Below are positions 34,127 to 43,452 of a stretch of 46,923 nucleotides of DNA, piece by piece; position 1 is the stretch's first letter, and every line of letters begins with the position of its first letter. The stretch covers positions 1-46,923 of the forward strand of contig JANQQT010000084.1 of assembly GCA_028284925.1 (NCBI GenBank). Reading direction: 5' to 3'. The DNA comes from Phycisphaeraceae bacterium. Its GTDB lineage: Bacteria > Planctomycetota > Phycisphaerae > Phycisphaerales > Zrk34. The notes under the pieces are model-generated. The model made no database searches. It saw only the letters and a program-made list of their open reading frames with translations, and was not told the DNA's origin. Position numbers and translations under genes: made by a program.

Positions 34127-34526
34127 GCGACCATGATAGCCAACCCATCCCTGAAGTTAGCACTCCAACCAGCTTCCTCCGACCACAACTCAGGCTTAAT
34201 CCGAATGCGAATATCACACCTTCAACCTGTCACACTCGTGTAACAATCTCTCTTTTTCCACCCAGCACTGCACTGACGCGAACAACACATAAACCCATGA
34301 AAATAAAAAACTTATGATCTCGCCGACGCAGGTAGTCGCGCCACTCATGCCACAGAATCCTCCGAATCTCCCCAATATCACACATTCTTCGCACTCCAAA
34401 TTAGAAGTTGCACCCACTGGAGCGTCATAGATAATGGAGGCACGCTGATGCTTGTATCGCGCAGGTTTCAGCCCGACATCTCCACCCTCACGGGCTAATT
34501 CCTCAAAATCCTTAAAAGGAAATGTC
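34127..34526. other. Divergent intergenic region before the A2M-like gene
   Basis: About 400 bases with no gene of its own that I can support. It holds a candidate promoter at 34408-34435 and an AAGGA ribosome binding site about 6 bases before the ATG at 34527. Open frames here (34214-34645 on the minus strand) overlap the A2M start and have no motif. Confidence 0.45.
34408..34435 (+). promoter_or_regulatory. Possible promoter of the A2M-like gene
   Basis: TTGCAC (34408-34413), 16 bases, then GATAAT (34430-34435). The -10 matches at 5 of 6 positions but the -35 only at 3, so it is a weak candidate. It would give a leader of about 85 bases. Confidence 0.35.
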
Positions 34527-37500
34527 ATGTTAAGACGACGCTCATTTGCATTGGTCATTCTTTCCATCGCCGTGCTCACCTCCCTCGCGGCATTCCTGCC
34601 TGCGGAAAAGATTGATCCCGCCGAACTGGTCGATAAAGCCGACAAACAGTTTGAGCAGAAGAACTACAAAGACGCGGCAAATACCTATGCAACCCTCATC
34701 AAAACTGCTCCCAAGCATGAGAAATGGCGGCACGCCAATAAACGCATCATCATCTGCAATTTACGTCTACGCCTGTTCGACCAGGCCTTATCCGAAGCTG
34801 AGAAATACGTCAAACGCACCACCGGCACGCCCTACGAAGCTCGAGCCGAACGCCTCCTCGGCAACCTCTACATGAACGTCCCCCACTGGGGCACAAGAGC
34901 AGGCGGCAAATTTCACCGCGCCCAATGGAAACAAGGCATTCACCTCCGCTCTCACCGTCACGACAAAGCACACGCGGCGAAACACCTCGAAAAAGCCCGA
35001 ACACTCTACGCTAAGTGGGATAAATTGCCACTTGGCAAGGACGCCATGCCCGCCGATCTCCGCAAACATTGGCACAACGAACGTATCGAATGCCTTTTCG
35101 ACCTTGCAGGCATCTACGCCCGATTCGGCATCTATGAAAACAGTTGGTCTTACTGGTACGCCTACTGGGGTGAGCGCGACGACTTCACCGCCAAGACAGT
35201 CGGCGAAGAGGACTTCGACGAATATTACAACGACTGGCAACTTCAACGCAAACGCCCTATCGGTCTCCGTCTCGACGCCAAGGGTAAACCCATCTTCCCT
35301 TCCCGCCCCGCCAACTACGCTAAGTCCATCGATGATGATCAGCGCATCCTATACCTCCTTCACGAAGCGCGTACTCTCGACACCACCAAGACCAAAACGT
35401 ACACCTCCCTCTCCTATTACCGTCAGGCCATGCTGAGCCGCGCTCGCTTTGGCATGGATCGACTCAACGGCTACGCCTCCATGTACTACCACGGCGGCAA
35501 GCGCCCCCTTCAGGATGAAATGAAGGAATTCAAGCCCTGGGAAATGAAGGACTCCGAGTCCCTAATCCTCGCAGGTGGCAAGATCACGCACGCCACCCTC
35601 CCCCCGCAATGGGATGTTCTCAAACTCCTGCGTAATGTCGAAGGCAAATACCCGAAAGGTGGTCACGCTGACGAAGCACAGTACGCGATCGGCCTCTATT
35701 ACCAGACCCGCCAGCAATACACCAACTCCCTCAGCGAATATGCCAAACTCCTTGAAAAATACTCGAGCAGCAAGTGGAAAAAACACACCGATGAACAGAT
35801 CAAACGCATCAAAAGTCCGCAGGTTCGCATCAGTCAATCAGGCGTTCAGCTACCCGGTACACCCGCATCCCTCCAGATCAGCTACCGAAACACCAAAAAA
35901 ATCTACTTCGTCGCCCGCAGCGTCAATCACGAACGATTCATGAGAACCATTCGAAAGCGAAAGCCCAACAATCGAGGTTACTACAACGTCTACCCCGCCG
36001 GCAACTGGCATCGCTACTTCATTCAAAGCAACAATCCCCGCCACAAATCACCTGAATATCAACTCGCCGCCGACAATATCGGCCCCATCGTCGCCGAATG
36101 GTCCGACGAGGTTAAGGACGATGGTTCCCACCGTTACGCTCACACCACACTCCAGACCAAACTCAAGAAACCCGGCGCCTACCTTGTCTACGCCTACCAC
36201 AAGAAACCCGACCCGAAAGACGCCGATGTCAAAGGCTACCCCCTCCTCCACCTCGGTAACAGCCGCGCCGTCTTCGCCATGACCGACCTCGCACTCGTCA
36301 AGAAATCAACCAACAAAGGCCAACTCTACTACGTCTCCCACGCCCAGTCCGGTGCGCCGGTCAAAAGTGCCGATGTCAAAGTCCTCGAGACATGGTCCAC
36401 CTACGACAGAAAACGACGTAGAAACATTTATCACCGCCACATGCACGAAGCCAAATCTAACGATGACGGCTTTGTCCTCATCAAGCGCAAAGCCGAAAAA
36501 CGCAGCAGCTCGCTCCACGCCCTCGTCAAGGCCGGCAAGGATCGTCTCGCATGGTCCAGAATGAGCTACGCCAACAACTACTATCCCTCGCGGATGCGTC
36601 ACGGCACATATGCCTACACCATCACCGACCGACCCGTCTACCGACCCGGCCACACCGTCAAATACAAAATCTGGATTCGTAACACACGCGAAGGCCAACT
36701 CTACAACGCGCCTGATCAGGATATCAGAATCACCATCTACGACCCGCGTGGCAACAAGATTAAGGAAGAGACCCTCCACACCGACCAGTTTGGCGGCATC
36801 AACGGTGAGGTCACCCTCAATCAGGAAGCCTCACTCGGCGTTTACCGCATTTACGTCCACGGCAGAAGATATGCCGGAGGCCAGAACTTCCGTGTCGAGG
36901 AATACAAAAAACCCGAATTCAAAGTCTCCGTCGAAACCTCGACCCCACACGCCAAACTCGGCAACAAGATCAAAGCCAAAATCAAGGCGGAATACTACTT
37001 CGGCGGACCCGTCACCGCAGGAACCGTCACCTACAAAATCTTCCGTGAAGAATACACCCACAGCTATCACGCGCCAGGCCCCTGGGACTGGCTGTATGGC
37101 CTCGGCTACGGCTACGCCTACTACACCTACGACTGGGCTCCCTGGTGGCCAACCATGAAACGCTGCTGGGCGCCGCCCGTCTGGTGGGGTTACCATCAAA
37201 ACCCCGTCCGCGAACTTGTCCAGCAGGGTAAATCGCTCCTCTCACAAGACGGTACACTCGAAGTCGAAATCGACACCGTCAATGCGCTTAAACACCATTC
37301 CGATCGCGATCACCGCTACGTCATCCAGGCTGAAATCGTCGATCCCTCGCGCCGACTCGTCAAAGGCGAAGGCTCCGTCAAAGTCACGCGCCAATCCTAC
37401 TACACCTTCGTCTCCTCCGATAAAGGCTACTACAACCCCGGCGAGGAAATCCTCCTCACCGTCAAAGCCCTGACCCCGGGCAATGAACCGGTTTCAACCG

Positions 37501-40500
37501 AAGGGTTCATCACCATCACCGATGTCGTCTTCGGCGGACCGAACAACGCCAAAATCAAACAGACCGAACTCAGACGTTTCAAGGTCAAACTCGACAAGAA
37601 CGGCAAACACTCCTTCCGCTTCCGATACGAGAAGTCAGGTCACCTTCGCGTCAAATTTGAAGCCCCCGATAAATGGGGCGGACTCGTCGAAGGCTATGGA
37701 CATATCTGGGTCGCCGGTCGCGATTTTGATGGCAAACTCTACCGCTTCAACGACCTCGAACTCATCACCGACAAACGCACTTACAAACCCGGCGACACAG
37801 CCCACGTCATGATTAACACCAAACATCCCGGGTCATACGTCATCTACTCCGATAAGGTCGACAACAATCGCCTCCTCAACTACCGCCTGCTTCGTCTCAA
37901 AGGCAAGAGCACGATCGTTGACATTCCCATCACCAAGCACTCCGCGCCAAATTTCTTCATCGAAGCCACCACAGTCCATAACATGCGCATCCATACGCAG
38001 ACTCGCCAGATCCTAGTACCGCCGAAGAAATCCGTCGTCAACCTCGTAGTCAAATCCAACAAGCCGGACTATCGCCCAGGCGAACGCGCCGAAATCGAAG
38101 TCGTCGCCAAGGACTTTTACGGCAAGCCCGTCGCCGCACAAGTCACGCTCTCCGCGTTCGATAAATCCGTCCTCTACATCCAGAACGAATCCACACCTGA
38201 AATCAAGAAGTTTTTCCACGGTCGACTCCGTTCACACTACGCCTCCTCCGAAACCAACCTTACCGAACAACTCAGCGCATGGGGTTACGTCCGACGCCCG
38301 TTCCAATATATCTATCCCGCCCCACCCGCCTGGTATGGCGTGTGGGGGCCGGGCTCATCCGACTGGCGTTCGATCGGCGATGATGAACTCGATGATCTCG
38401 GCGGCATTGATGTGGACCGCACCGAATCCGCTACCATGCAACGCGCTGGAGGACGCCGTTCCCCGATGTCCAACGCCGTCGCAAAAAACGGCGGCCACGC
38501 CTTCGCGGGCGCCAAGCAAGACAAAAAGGCGGAACTCAGCTCAGACTCCAGAGATCAGGGAGCAGGCGAAGGCCAGAACAAGTCCAAAGGCAGTTCCGGC
38601 TCATCCTCCCAATCCCACGCAAAAACAACCATCCGTAAAAAGTTCGCCGACACTGCACTCTGGCTCACCACACTCACCACCGATGAAAACGGAAAAGCCA
38701 AAGCCTCCTTCAACATGCCCGACAACCTCACCGGATGGAAAATCAATGCATGGGCCATGACGCGCGATTCCAAAGTAGGCCAATCCAATAATGCCGCGAC
38801 CACATCCAAAAACCTCATCGTCCGGCTCCAGACGCCACGTTTCTTCATGGAACGCGATGAAGTCGTCATCTCAGCCAATATCCACAACTACCTCCCCGTC
38901 TCCAAACGCGTCCACGTTGTCCTCAACCTTCCCTCCAAACACCTCAAACTCATCGGAGGTACCCAACTTAAACTCGATGTCGACGTCTCCTCACAAAGCC
39001 AGACCCGCATCGACTGGCGCGTCAAGGTTCTCAAGGAAGGCACGGCCGCCATCACCGTCAAGGCTCTCACCGACACCGAATCCGACGCCATGCAGATGAC
39101 CTTCCCCGTCCTCGTGCACGGCATGACCAAACAGGTCGCCACCACCGGTTCGATGAGACCCAATCAGACCAACAAAACCGCAACCATCACACTCAACATT
39201 CCCAAACAACGTCGCCCTGATCTCACACGTCTCGAAGTTCAGTTCGCCCCCTCCCTGGTCGGCCCCATGCTTGATGCCCTGCCCTATCTTCTCGACTACC
39301 CCTACCGCTCGACCGACGCCACCGTCTCCCGCTTTGTCCCCGCAGTCCTCACGCTCAGAACCCTCCGCAACATGGGCATCAAGCTCGAAGATATCAAGAA
39401 GATCCGAGGCCGCATGGCTGAAATCCGCCGCATCGAGAAAGGTGAAAAAGTCAGTCTCTATTCACACATCGACAACCCCATTTTTGAGCAGAAACGTCTC
39501 GAGCAGATTATCAAGGTCTCACTCACACGCCTCCGCAATATGCAACACGGTGATGGCGGCTGGAGTTGGTGGAGCAGAGGGAAATCCAGTTCATACTTCA
39601 CCTCCTATATCCTCAACGCCCTCAACGAAGCCGCGCTCGCCGATGTCAAGATCGACCAGAACATGGTCAACCGCGGAATGAACTACCTCCGCAACTGGGA
39701 ATCCAGGGAAATGCGCAAGAATCACTGGGGTGTCGGCGCCCAACACGCCTTCAACGCATACGTCCTCTCCGCCAAGAAAATTCGCGTCAAGATCAGACCC
39801 GCCAAAAAGGACAAACGAAACCCCGATCTCATTGAACGACTCTACGAAGGCCGCGACAAACTCGGCATCTACGGCAAAGCGCTCCTAGCCATGACACTCT
39901 ACAACTTTGATGACAAGGACAGAGCCAAAATCGTCCTTCAGAACATCATGCAATACAAGAAGGAAAACAAGGAAACCCAGATCGCATGGTTCCGCACACC
40001 GGGCTCCTACTGGTGGTACTGGTGGAACAACAACATCGAAGCCAACGCATGGGCACTCAAGGCCATCGTCAAGATTGATCCCAAGTCCGACCTCGCCCCA
40101 CGCCTCATCAAATGGCTTCTCAACAACCGCAAGAACGGCTACTACTGGCGATCCACACGCGACACCACCTTCTGCCTCTCAGCCATGTCTGATTTCGCCA
40201 TCGCCACCGGTGAGACTGACCCTGACTACACGCTCACACTCAACTACAACAACGGCCAGTCCGTCAAGACCATCAAAATCAACAAGGACAACTTCTTCAC
40301 CTACGACAACAAATTCATCCTACAGGGCGTCACACTCAAAGGCGGCAAACAAACCCTCAAGATCACCAAGAAAGGCAAGGGTGCTCTCTACTTCAACACC
40401 TACCTCTCTTACTTCACCACCGAAGACAACATCAAAGCCGCCGGCCACGAACTCAAGGTCGCCCGAAATTATTTCAAACTGTCACAAATCCCCTACACTG

Positions 40501-40922
40501 TCTCTGTACAGACGTCAGACGGCAAAACCACCAAGGAAAACCGCCTTCGCTACAAGAAAATCCCCCTCAAGACCGGCGAAACCGTCAAAAGCGGCGACAC
40601 CATCCTCGTCGAACTCAAAGTCACCTCGGACAACAACTACACCTACCTCGCCTTTGAAGACATGAAGCACGCCGGCTTCGAACCCCTCCAGGTCAAGTCC
40701 GGCGGCAAAGGACAGGAAGGCTTTTTCAGCTATATGGAAATCCGTGATGAGAAAACCGTCTTCTTCGTCAATAACATTGACCAGGGAACACATCTCCTCC
40801 GCTACCGAATGAGAGCTGAGGCCCCCGGCGTATTCCACGCCTTGCCCGCCAAACTCTTTGCCGTCTATGTGCCCGAACTCAAGGCAAACAGCAATGAACA
40901 TGTTGTGAACATTACGGATTGA
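34527..40922 (+). CDS. Large secreted TPR/alpha-2-macroglobulin-like protein without thioester
   Basis: A 2131-residue protein with a signal peptide (about 1-26). TPR-like helices lie at about 29-115 and 360-428. MG domains follow, including MG2 (about 693-778, TDRPVYRPGHTVKYKIWIRN), one with a Trp/Tyr-rich insert (about 848-891). A flexible Gly/Ser/Lys segment (about 1280-1370) sits where the bait region belongs, then the A2M domain (WLTTLTTDENGKAKASFNMP, LTGWKINAWAM) and a helical domain. The thioester site, normally YPYGCxEQ, reads YPYRSTDA (1591-1598), so Cys, Glu and Gln are all replaced and no thioester can form. Bacterial A2Ms guard the periplasm against proteases; this one may be structural or non-covalent. 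The C-terminus ends in an MG10-like domain. A terminator follows. Confidence 0.92.
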   Translation: MLRRRSFALVILSIAVLTSLAAFLPAEKIDPAELVDKADKQFEQKNYKDAANTYATLIKTAPKHEKWRHANKRIIICNLRLRLFDQALSEAEKYVKRTTGTPYEARAERLLGNLYMNVPHWGTRAGGKFHRAQWKQGIHLRSHRHDKAHAAKHLEKARTLYAKWDKLPLGKDAMPADLRKHWHNERIECLFDLAGIYARFGIYENSWSYWYAYWGERDDFTAKTVGEEDFDEYYNDWQLQRKRPIGLRLDAKGKPIFPSRPANYAKSIDDDQRILYLLHEARTLDTTKTKTYTSLSYYRQAMLSRARFGMDRLNGYASMYYHGGKRPLQDEMKEFKPWEMKDSESLILAGGKITHATLPPQWDVLKLLRNVEGKYPKGGHADEAQYAIGLYYQTRQQYTNSLSEYAKLLEKYSSSKWKKHTDEQIKRIKSPQVRISQSGVQLPGTPASLQISYRNTKKIYFVARSVNHERFMRTIRKRKPNNRGYYNVYPAGNWHRYFIQSNNPRHKSPEYQLAADNIGPIVAEWSDEVKDDGSHRYAHTTLQTKLKKPGAYLVYAYHKKPDPKDADVKGYPLLHLGNSRAVFAMTDLALVKKSTNKGQLYYVSHAQSGAPVKSADVKVLETWSTYDRKRRRNIYHRHMHEAKSNDDGFVLIKRKAEKRSSSLHALVKAGKDRLAWSRMSYANNYYPSRMRHGTYAYTITDRPVYRPGHTVKYKIWIRNTREGQLYNAPDQDIRITIYDPRGNKIKEETLHTDQFGGINGEVTLNQEASLGVYRIYVHGRRYAGGQNFRVEEYKKPEFKVSVETSTPHAKLGNKIKAKIKAEYYFGGPVTAGTVTYKIFREEYTHSYHAPGPWDWLYGLGYGYAYYTYDWAPWWPTMKRCWAPPVWWGYHQNPVRELVQQGKSLLSQDGTLEVEIDTVNALKHHSDRDHRYVIQAEIVDPSRRLVKGEGSVKVTRQSYYTFVSSDKGYYNPGEEILLTVKALTPGNEPVSTEGFITITDVVFGGPNNAKIKQTELRRFKVKLDKNGKHSFRFRYEKSGHLRVKFEAPDKWGGLVEGYGHIWVAGRDFDGKLYRFNDLELITDKRTYKPGDTAHVMINTKHPGSYVIYSDKVDNNRLLNYRLLRLKGKSTIVDIPITKHSAPNFFIEATTVHNMRIHTQTRQILVPPKKSVVNLVVKSNKPDYRPGERAEIEVVAKDFYGKPVAAQVTLSAFDKSVLYIQNESTPEIKKFFHGRLRSHYASSETNLTEQLSAWGYVRRPFQYIYPAPPAWYGVWGPGSSDWRSIGDDELDDLGGIDVDRTESATMQRAGGRRSPMSNAVAKNGGHAFAGAKQDKKAELSSDSRDQGAGEGQNKSKGSSGSSSQSHAKTTIRKKFADTALWLTTLTTDENGKAKASFNMPDNLTGWKINAWAMTRDSKVGQSNNAATTSKNLIVRLQTPRFFMERDEVVISANIHNYLPVSKRVHVVLNLPSKHLKLIGGTQLKLDVDVSSQSQTRIDWRVKVLKEGTAAITVKALTDTESDAMQMTFPVLVHGMTKQVATTGSMRPNQTNKTATITLNIPKQRRPDLTRLEVQFAPSLVGPMLDALPYLLDYPYRSTDATVSRFVPAVLTLRTLRNMGIKLEDIKKIRGRMAEIRRIEKGEKVSLYSHIDNPIFEQKRLEQIIKVSLTRLRNMQHGDGGWSWWSRGKSSSYFTSYILNALNEAALADVKIDQNMVNRGMNYLRNWESREMRKNHWGVGAQHAFNAYVLSAKKIRVKIRPAKKDKRNPDLIERLYEGRDKLGIYGKALLAMTLYNFDDKDRAKIVLQNIMQYKKENKETQIAWFRTPGSYWWYWWNNNIEANAWALKAIVKIDPKSDLAPRLIKWLLNNRKNGYYWRSTRDTTFCLSAMSDFAIATGETDPDYTLTLNYNNGQSVKTIKINKDNFFTYDNKFILQGVTLKGGKQTLKITKKGKGALYFNTYLSYFTTEDNIKAAGHELKVARNYFKLSQIPYTVSVQTSDGKTTKENRLRYKKIPLKTGETVKSGDTILVELKVTSDNNYTYLAFEDMKHAGFEPLQVKSGGKGQEGFFSYMEIRDEKTVFFVNNIDQGTHLLRYRMRAEAPGVFHALPAKLFAVYVPELKANSNEHVVNITD

Positions 40923-41093
40923 TAAGCGTCCAGAAGATTAACACGTGGCGCCATGGGTGCGACACCAAAGCTCGAACAGGATATCGACGGTCTCCCGATA
41001 TAACGTCGTCTCCCCGACTCGAGACTGAATGCCACCCTTGTGGGCGTCCCCCTCCTGTGGTTCAGTTCGACAACAAAGTCGATCCCGCTCATC

Positions 41094-41127
41094 GGATCAG
41101 GTGCTTCCACACCTGATCCATTTTTTG
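41094..41127 (+). terminator. Intrinsic terminator of the A2M-like gene
   Basis: A perfect 10-bp stem, GGATCAGGTG (41094-41103) with CACCTGATCC (41110-41119), a six-base loop, then ATTTTTTG. It lies about 170 bases after the stop codon; the bases between (40923-41093) show no gene. Confidence 0.9.
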
Positions 41128-41183
41128 TGCTATTGATAACGCAGCCGTCTCGATAACCCTTCCGGTCCTAAATTCCAACCAAC

Positions 41184-41930
41184 TCACCACTCACCTTTTT
41201 TTCCAAATTTATCCCGCGCCGCCGCCCCAAACCGCTCACTCGCCTCATCGATACGCGCCAGCAAGTCCTCGGTCGACTTTCCCGCGCTACTCCGCGCCGC
41301 CGAGATCACCGTATTGCATTCATTCACGTCCATGAAGATCGATGCCTCAAGAACCTTGTCCGCCTCGGCCTCCGTCATCGCCAGAAACCCATGCTTATCC
41401 GCATGGATCAATTGCCCCGGCTCCACACGACGACCAAACGCCTGCACCGGGCAATTCCACCTCACGGGCTTCACATTCGCATGCCCAACGCATAAACGTC
41501 TCGCCAACGCCTTGAAACCCGCATTCGACATCTCATCCACATCACGAATCGCCCCATCCGTAATCGTCCCCACACACCCCAGTGCCCGATGCACATTCGC
41601 ATTCACCTCACCCCAGAACGAGCCAATCACATCCGGCTTGTCCAGATCCTGAATCACCAAGATCTTCGGCCCGGGCTGCATGGCCACATATCGGCGATAC
41701 TCACTCCAGTTCCCGGCGCCCGCCGCCTTATGTGACCTACGACTCGGCTCGATCACGCACGTCACCGCGTACCCCACCATGGGCCCCATCTGCGGCATGA
41801 AATCCCGCGTCTCCTCCACGTTAAATCCATCGCTCGCATTATCACGATGGGTAATCTGCTCCCAGCCATTGTAAATCGTCGGCGTATTCCAACGCTTTAA
41901 CTGCAACATTTCCGAATGCGTCAAACCCAT
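41184..41930 (-). CDS. RraA-like family protein
   Basis: From ATG 41930 (GAGG 8 bases upstream) the protein has 248 residues. It shows the RraA/demethylmenaquinone methyltransferase-like fold: SFWGEVNANVHRALGCVGTITDGAIRDVDEM, GFKALARRLCVGHANV and GQLIHADKHGFLAM. The G-x20-RD core resembles HMG/CHA aldolases, which use a divalent metal to cleave pyruvate-containing substrates, as well as the RNase E inhibitor RraA; which applies cannot be told. At 248 residues it is longer than E. coli RraA (about 160), as in many sugar-acid-linked homologues. The upstream HD-GYP gene lies on the same strand after about 107 bases. Confidence 0.85.
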   Translation of the reverse strand: MGLTHSEMLQLKRWNTPTIYNGWEQITHRDNASDGFNVEETRDFMPQMGPMVGYAVTCVIEPSRRSHKAAGAGNWSEYRRYVAMQPGPKILVIQDLDKPDVIGSFWGEVNANVHRALGCVGTITDGAIRDVDEMSNAGFKALARRLCVGHANVKPVRWNCPVQAFGRRVEPGQLIHADKHGFLAMTEAEADKVLEASIFMDVNECNTVISAARSSAGKSTEDLLARIDEASERFGAAARDKFGKKGEW

Positions 41931-42037
41931 AGCCTGTACCTCAATACAAACCCGCAACGCCGCAATTCAGGCACACATCATAAGTCCTTCGGATCAATTT
42001 TTCACCACACCCCCTCCCTCACACCTTGATGCCCTAC

Positions 42038-43246
42038 TCAAGCCGCCGCTATAACGTCGGCCAGAATTTCCTCCGCCTTTGGAAGAGCCGGCGCTTCAAA
42101 ATTGAAACAACGAACATCCATACCTTCCGCCTCTACCACCTCAAGGTCCGCCCGCATCCGAAGATCCACAATAGACTCATTCGCCGCCTGCCCGTCCAAA
42201 TCCACCAATTGGACCGTCGGTCGGCAAGGCGCATCCGCATGATGGTCTACAGGAGTCGCCCAGCGGCCATCACCTAATTTCACCATCGTCCCGGGAGCAT
42301 ACGCCGGTACGACCGCCATAAACGCCTCCAGAACCTTGGGATCAATCCATCGCGTATAAGGCTTCTGGATCAACATCCCCAATGCTTCCACCGTTGACCG
42401 CGCCTCCCCACCTGCCGGGTTCTTCAACCCGTCAAACATATCCGCCACGGCGACAATCCGAGCAAAAACATGGATTTTTTCACCCGAAAGCGCCTCCATC
42501 TTTTCGTCCGTTCCGCGATGCTTCGGGAAACCTGACCCGTCAAAATGCTGATGATGGTGCAACACGGCCGCTGCGGCACTTGGCTCAATACGATTTTTCA
42601 CCATGTCATAACCCAAACGCGCATGGGCACGCCATGCCGCATCCTCAAAATCGCCCGTAGCCTCATGACGCTCGCGCACCGCCGGGTCCAATTGCAGCAT
42701 CCCAATATCGTGTAACATGCCTCCGATTCCCAGATTCCCCACCTTGACCGCATACTTCGCCTGCAACGAGGTCCGCTGATTGGCCAGATAAGTTTCCAGC
42801 TTCACACCCAACAACAAACTCAGGTAAGAAACCGTAGCACTGTGACGCATCAGAACATCCCCTACCCCTGCCGCCTCCTCTACAAACATGACTGCCGTAG
42901 GATTCCTCAGCATCTCCTCAACCAGTCCCACCATCGCCTTCAAATACCCATCGTAATTCATCGACGCCAGTGCGTTATTCTGAACGGCTTCAAACGCTTC
43001 CTGGATATGTTTCGCCGCCTCACGACGTCGTTCAAAGATATCTGCGTTGACCTTGCCGAATACCTCCGCCATCCCGGGATATTTCACCCATACCTCGCTG
43101 ACACCGGACTTGTCCAGACGCGACGCCATACGCTCGGAAAGCTCATAACCGCCCAATAGGAGATACCCACCCGCCACCTGCGGATTCTCCACAGGCCTCG
43201 CCAGCGTCATGCCATCCCGGATCCTTGATACTGGAACTTTTAGCAC
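42038..43246 (-). CDS. HD-GYP domain phosphodiesterase-like protein
   Basis: A 402-residue protein with a DUF3391-like N-terminal part (VSRIRDGMTLARPV) and an HD-GYP domain at about 130-330. HD-GYP enzymes degrade cyclic di-GMP. Metal-site residues seen are His135, His179-Asp180 (GGMLHDIGM), His208 (WRAHARLGYDMV), the HHHQHFDGSGFP segment (230-241) and Asp269 (VAVADMFDGL). The usual HHExxDGSGYP is altered: Glu is Gln and GYP is GFP. Both changes occur in the family, but activity should be tested. The start is GTG 43246 with GGAG 8 bases upstream. The last 75 residues, after KPYTRWIDPKVLEAFM, are a C-terminal extension of unknown role. No GGDEF protein is nearby. Confidence 0.9.
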   Translation of the reverse strand: MLKVPVSRIRDGMTLARPVENPQVAGGYLLLGGYELSERMASRLDKSGVSEVWVKYPGMAEVFGKVNADIFERRREAAKHIQEAFEAVQNNALASMNYDGYLKAMVGLVEEMLRNPTAVMFVEEAAGVGDVLMRHSATVSYLSLLLGVKLETYLANQRTSLQAKYAVKVGNLGIGGMLHDIGMLQLDPAVRERHEATGDFEDAAWRAHARLGYDMVKNRIEPSAAAAVLHHHQHFDGSGFPKHRGTDEKMEALSGEKIHVFARIVAVADMFDGLKNPAGGEARSTVEALGMLIQKPYTRWIDPKVLEAFMAVVPAYAPGTMVKLGDGRWATPVDHHADAPCRPTVQLVDLDGQAANESIVDLRMRADLEVVEAEGMDVRCFNFEAPALPKAEEILADVIAAA

Positions 43247-43452
43247 CTGGTGCGCTCCATCAAAGCGGATACAAATCGGCGATCCGTCGCCAGACCATGC
43301 ATCGACCTATCTGCAACAAGCCTTACCCCCGTCAAATTTTCGGCGTCCAAATTCACGGTTTTGCGGTTGGTCTGTAACGTCTCTGCCAGTTCCGCATCCA
43401 AACCGCGTCATAAGCCATAAATACGTGCATTTTTATACAAAAAGGTCAATCT

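Noticed and set aside
39907-40665. 252-codon open frame inside the A2M-like gene
   Set aside because: Made almost wholly of Ser, Thr, Pro and Arg, as expected from a shifted frame of a C-rich gene; the real frame shows domain structure.
40923-41093. tRNA or small RNA between the A2M stop and its terminator
   Set aside because: No cloverleaf, TTCGA arm in the right place or CCA end could be assembled; the GGTTCAGTTCGAC-like stretch near 41058 is isolated.
43247-43452. Replication origin at the skew switch
   Set aside because: No DnaA box cluster, AT-rich unwinding element or dnaA/dnaN gene was seen between the divergent genes, and the opposite skew change occurs too close by.
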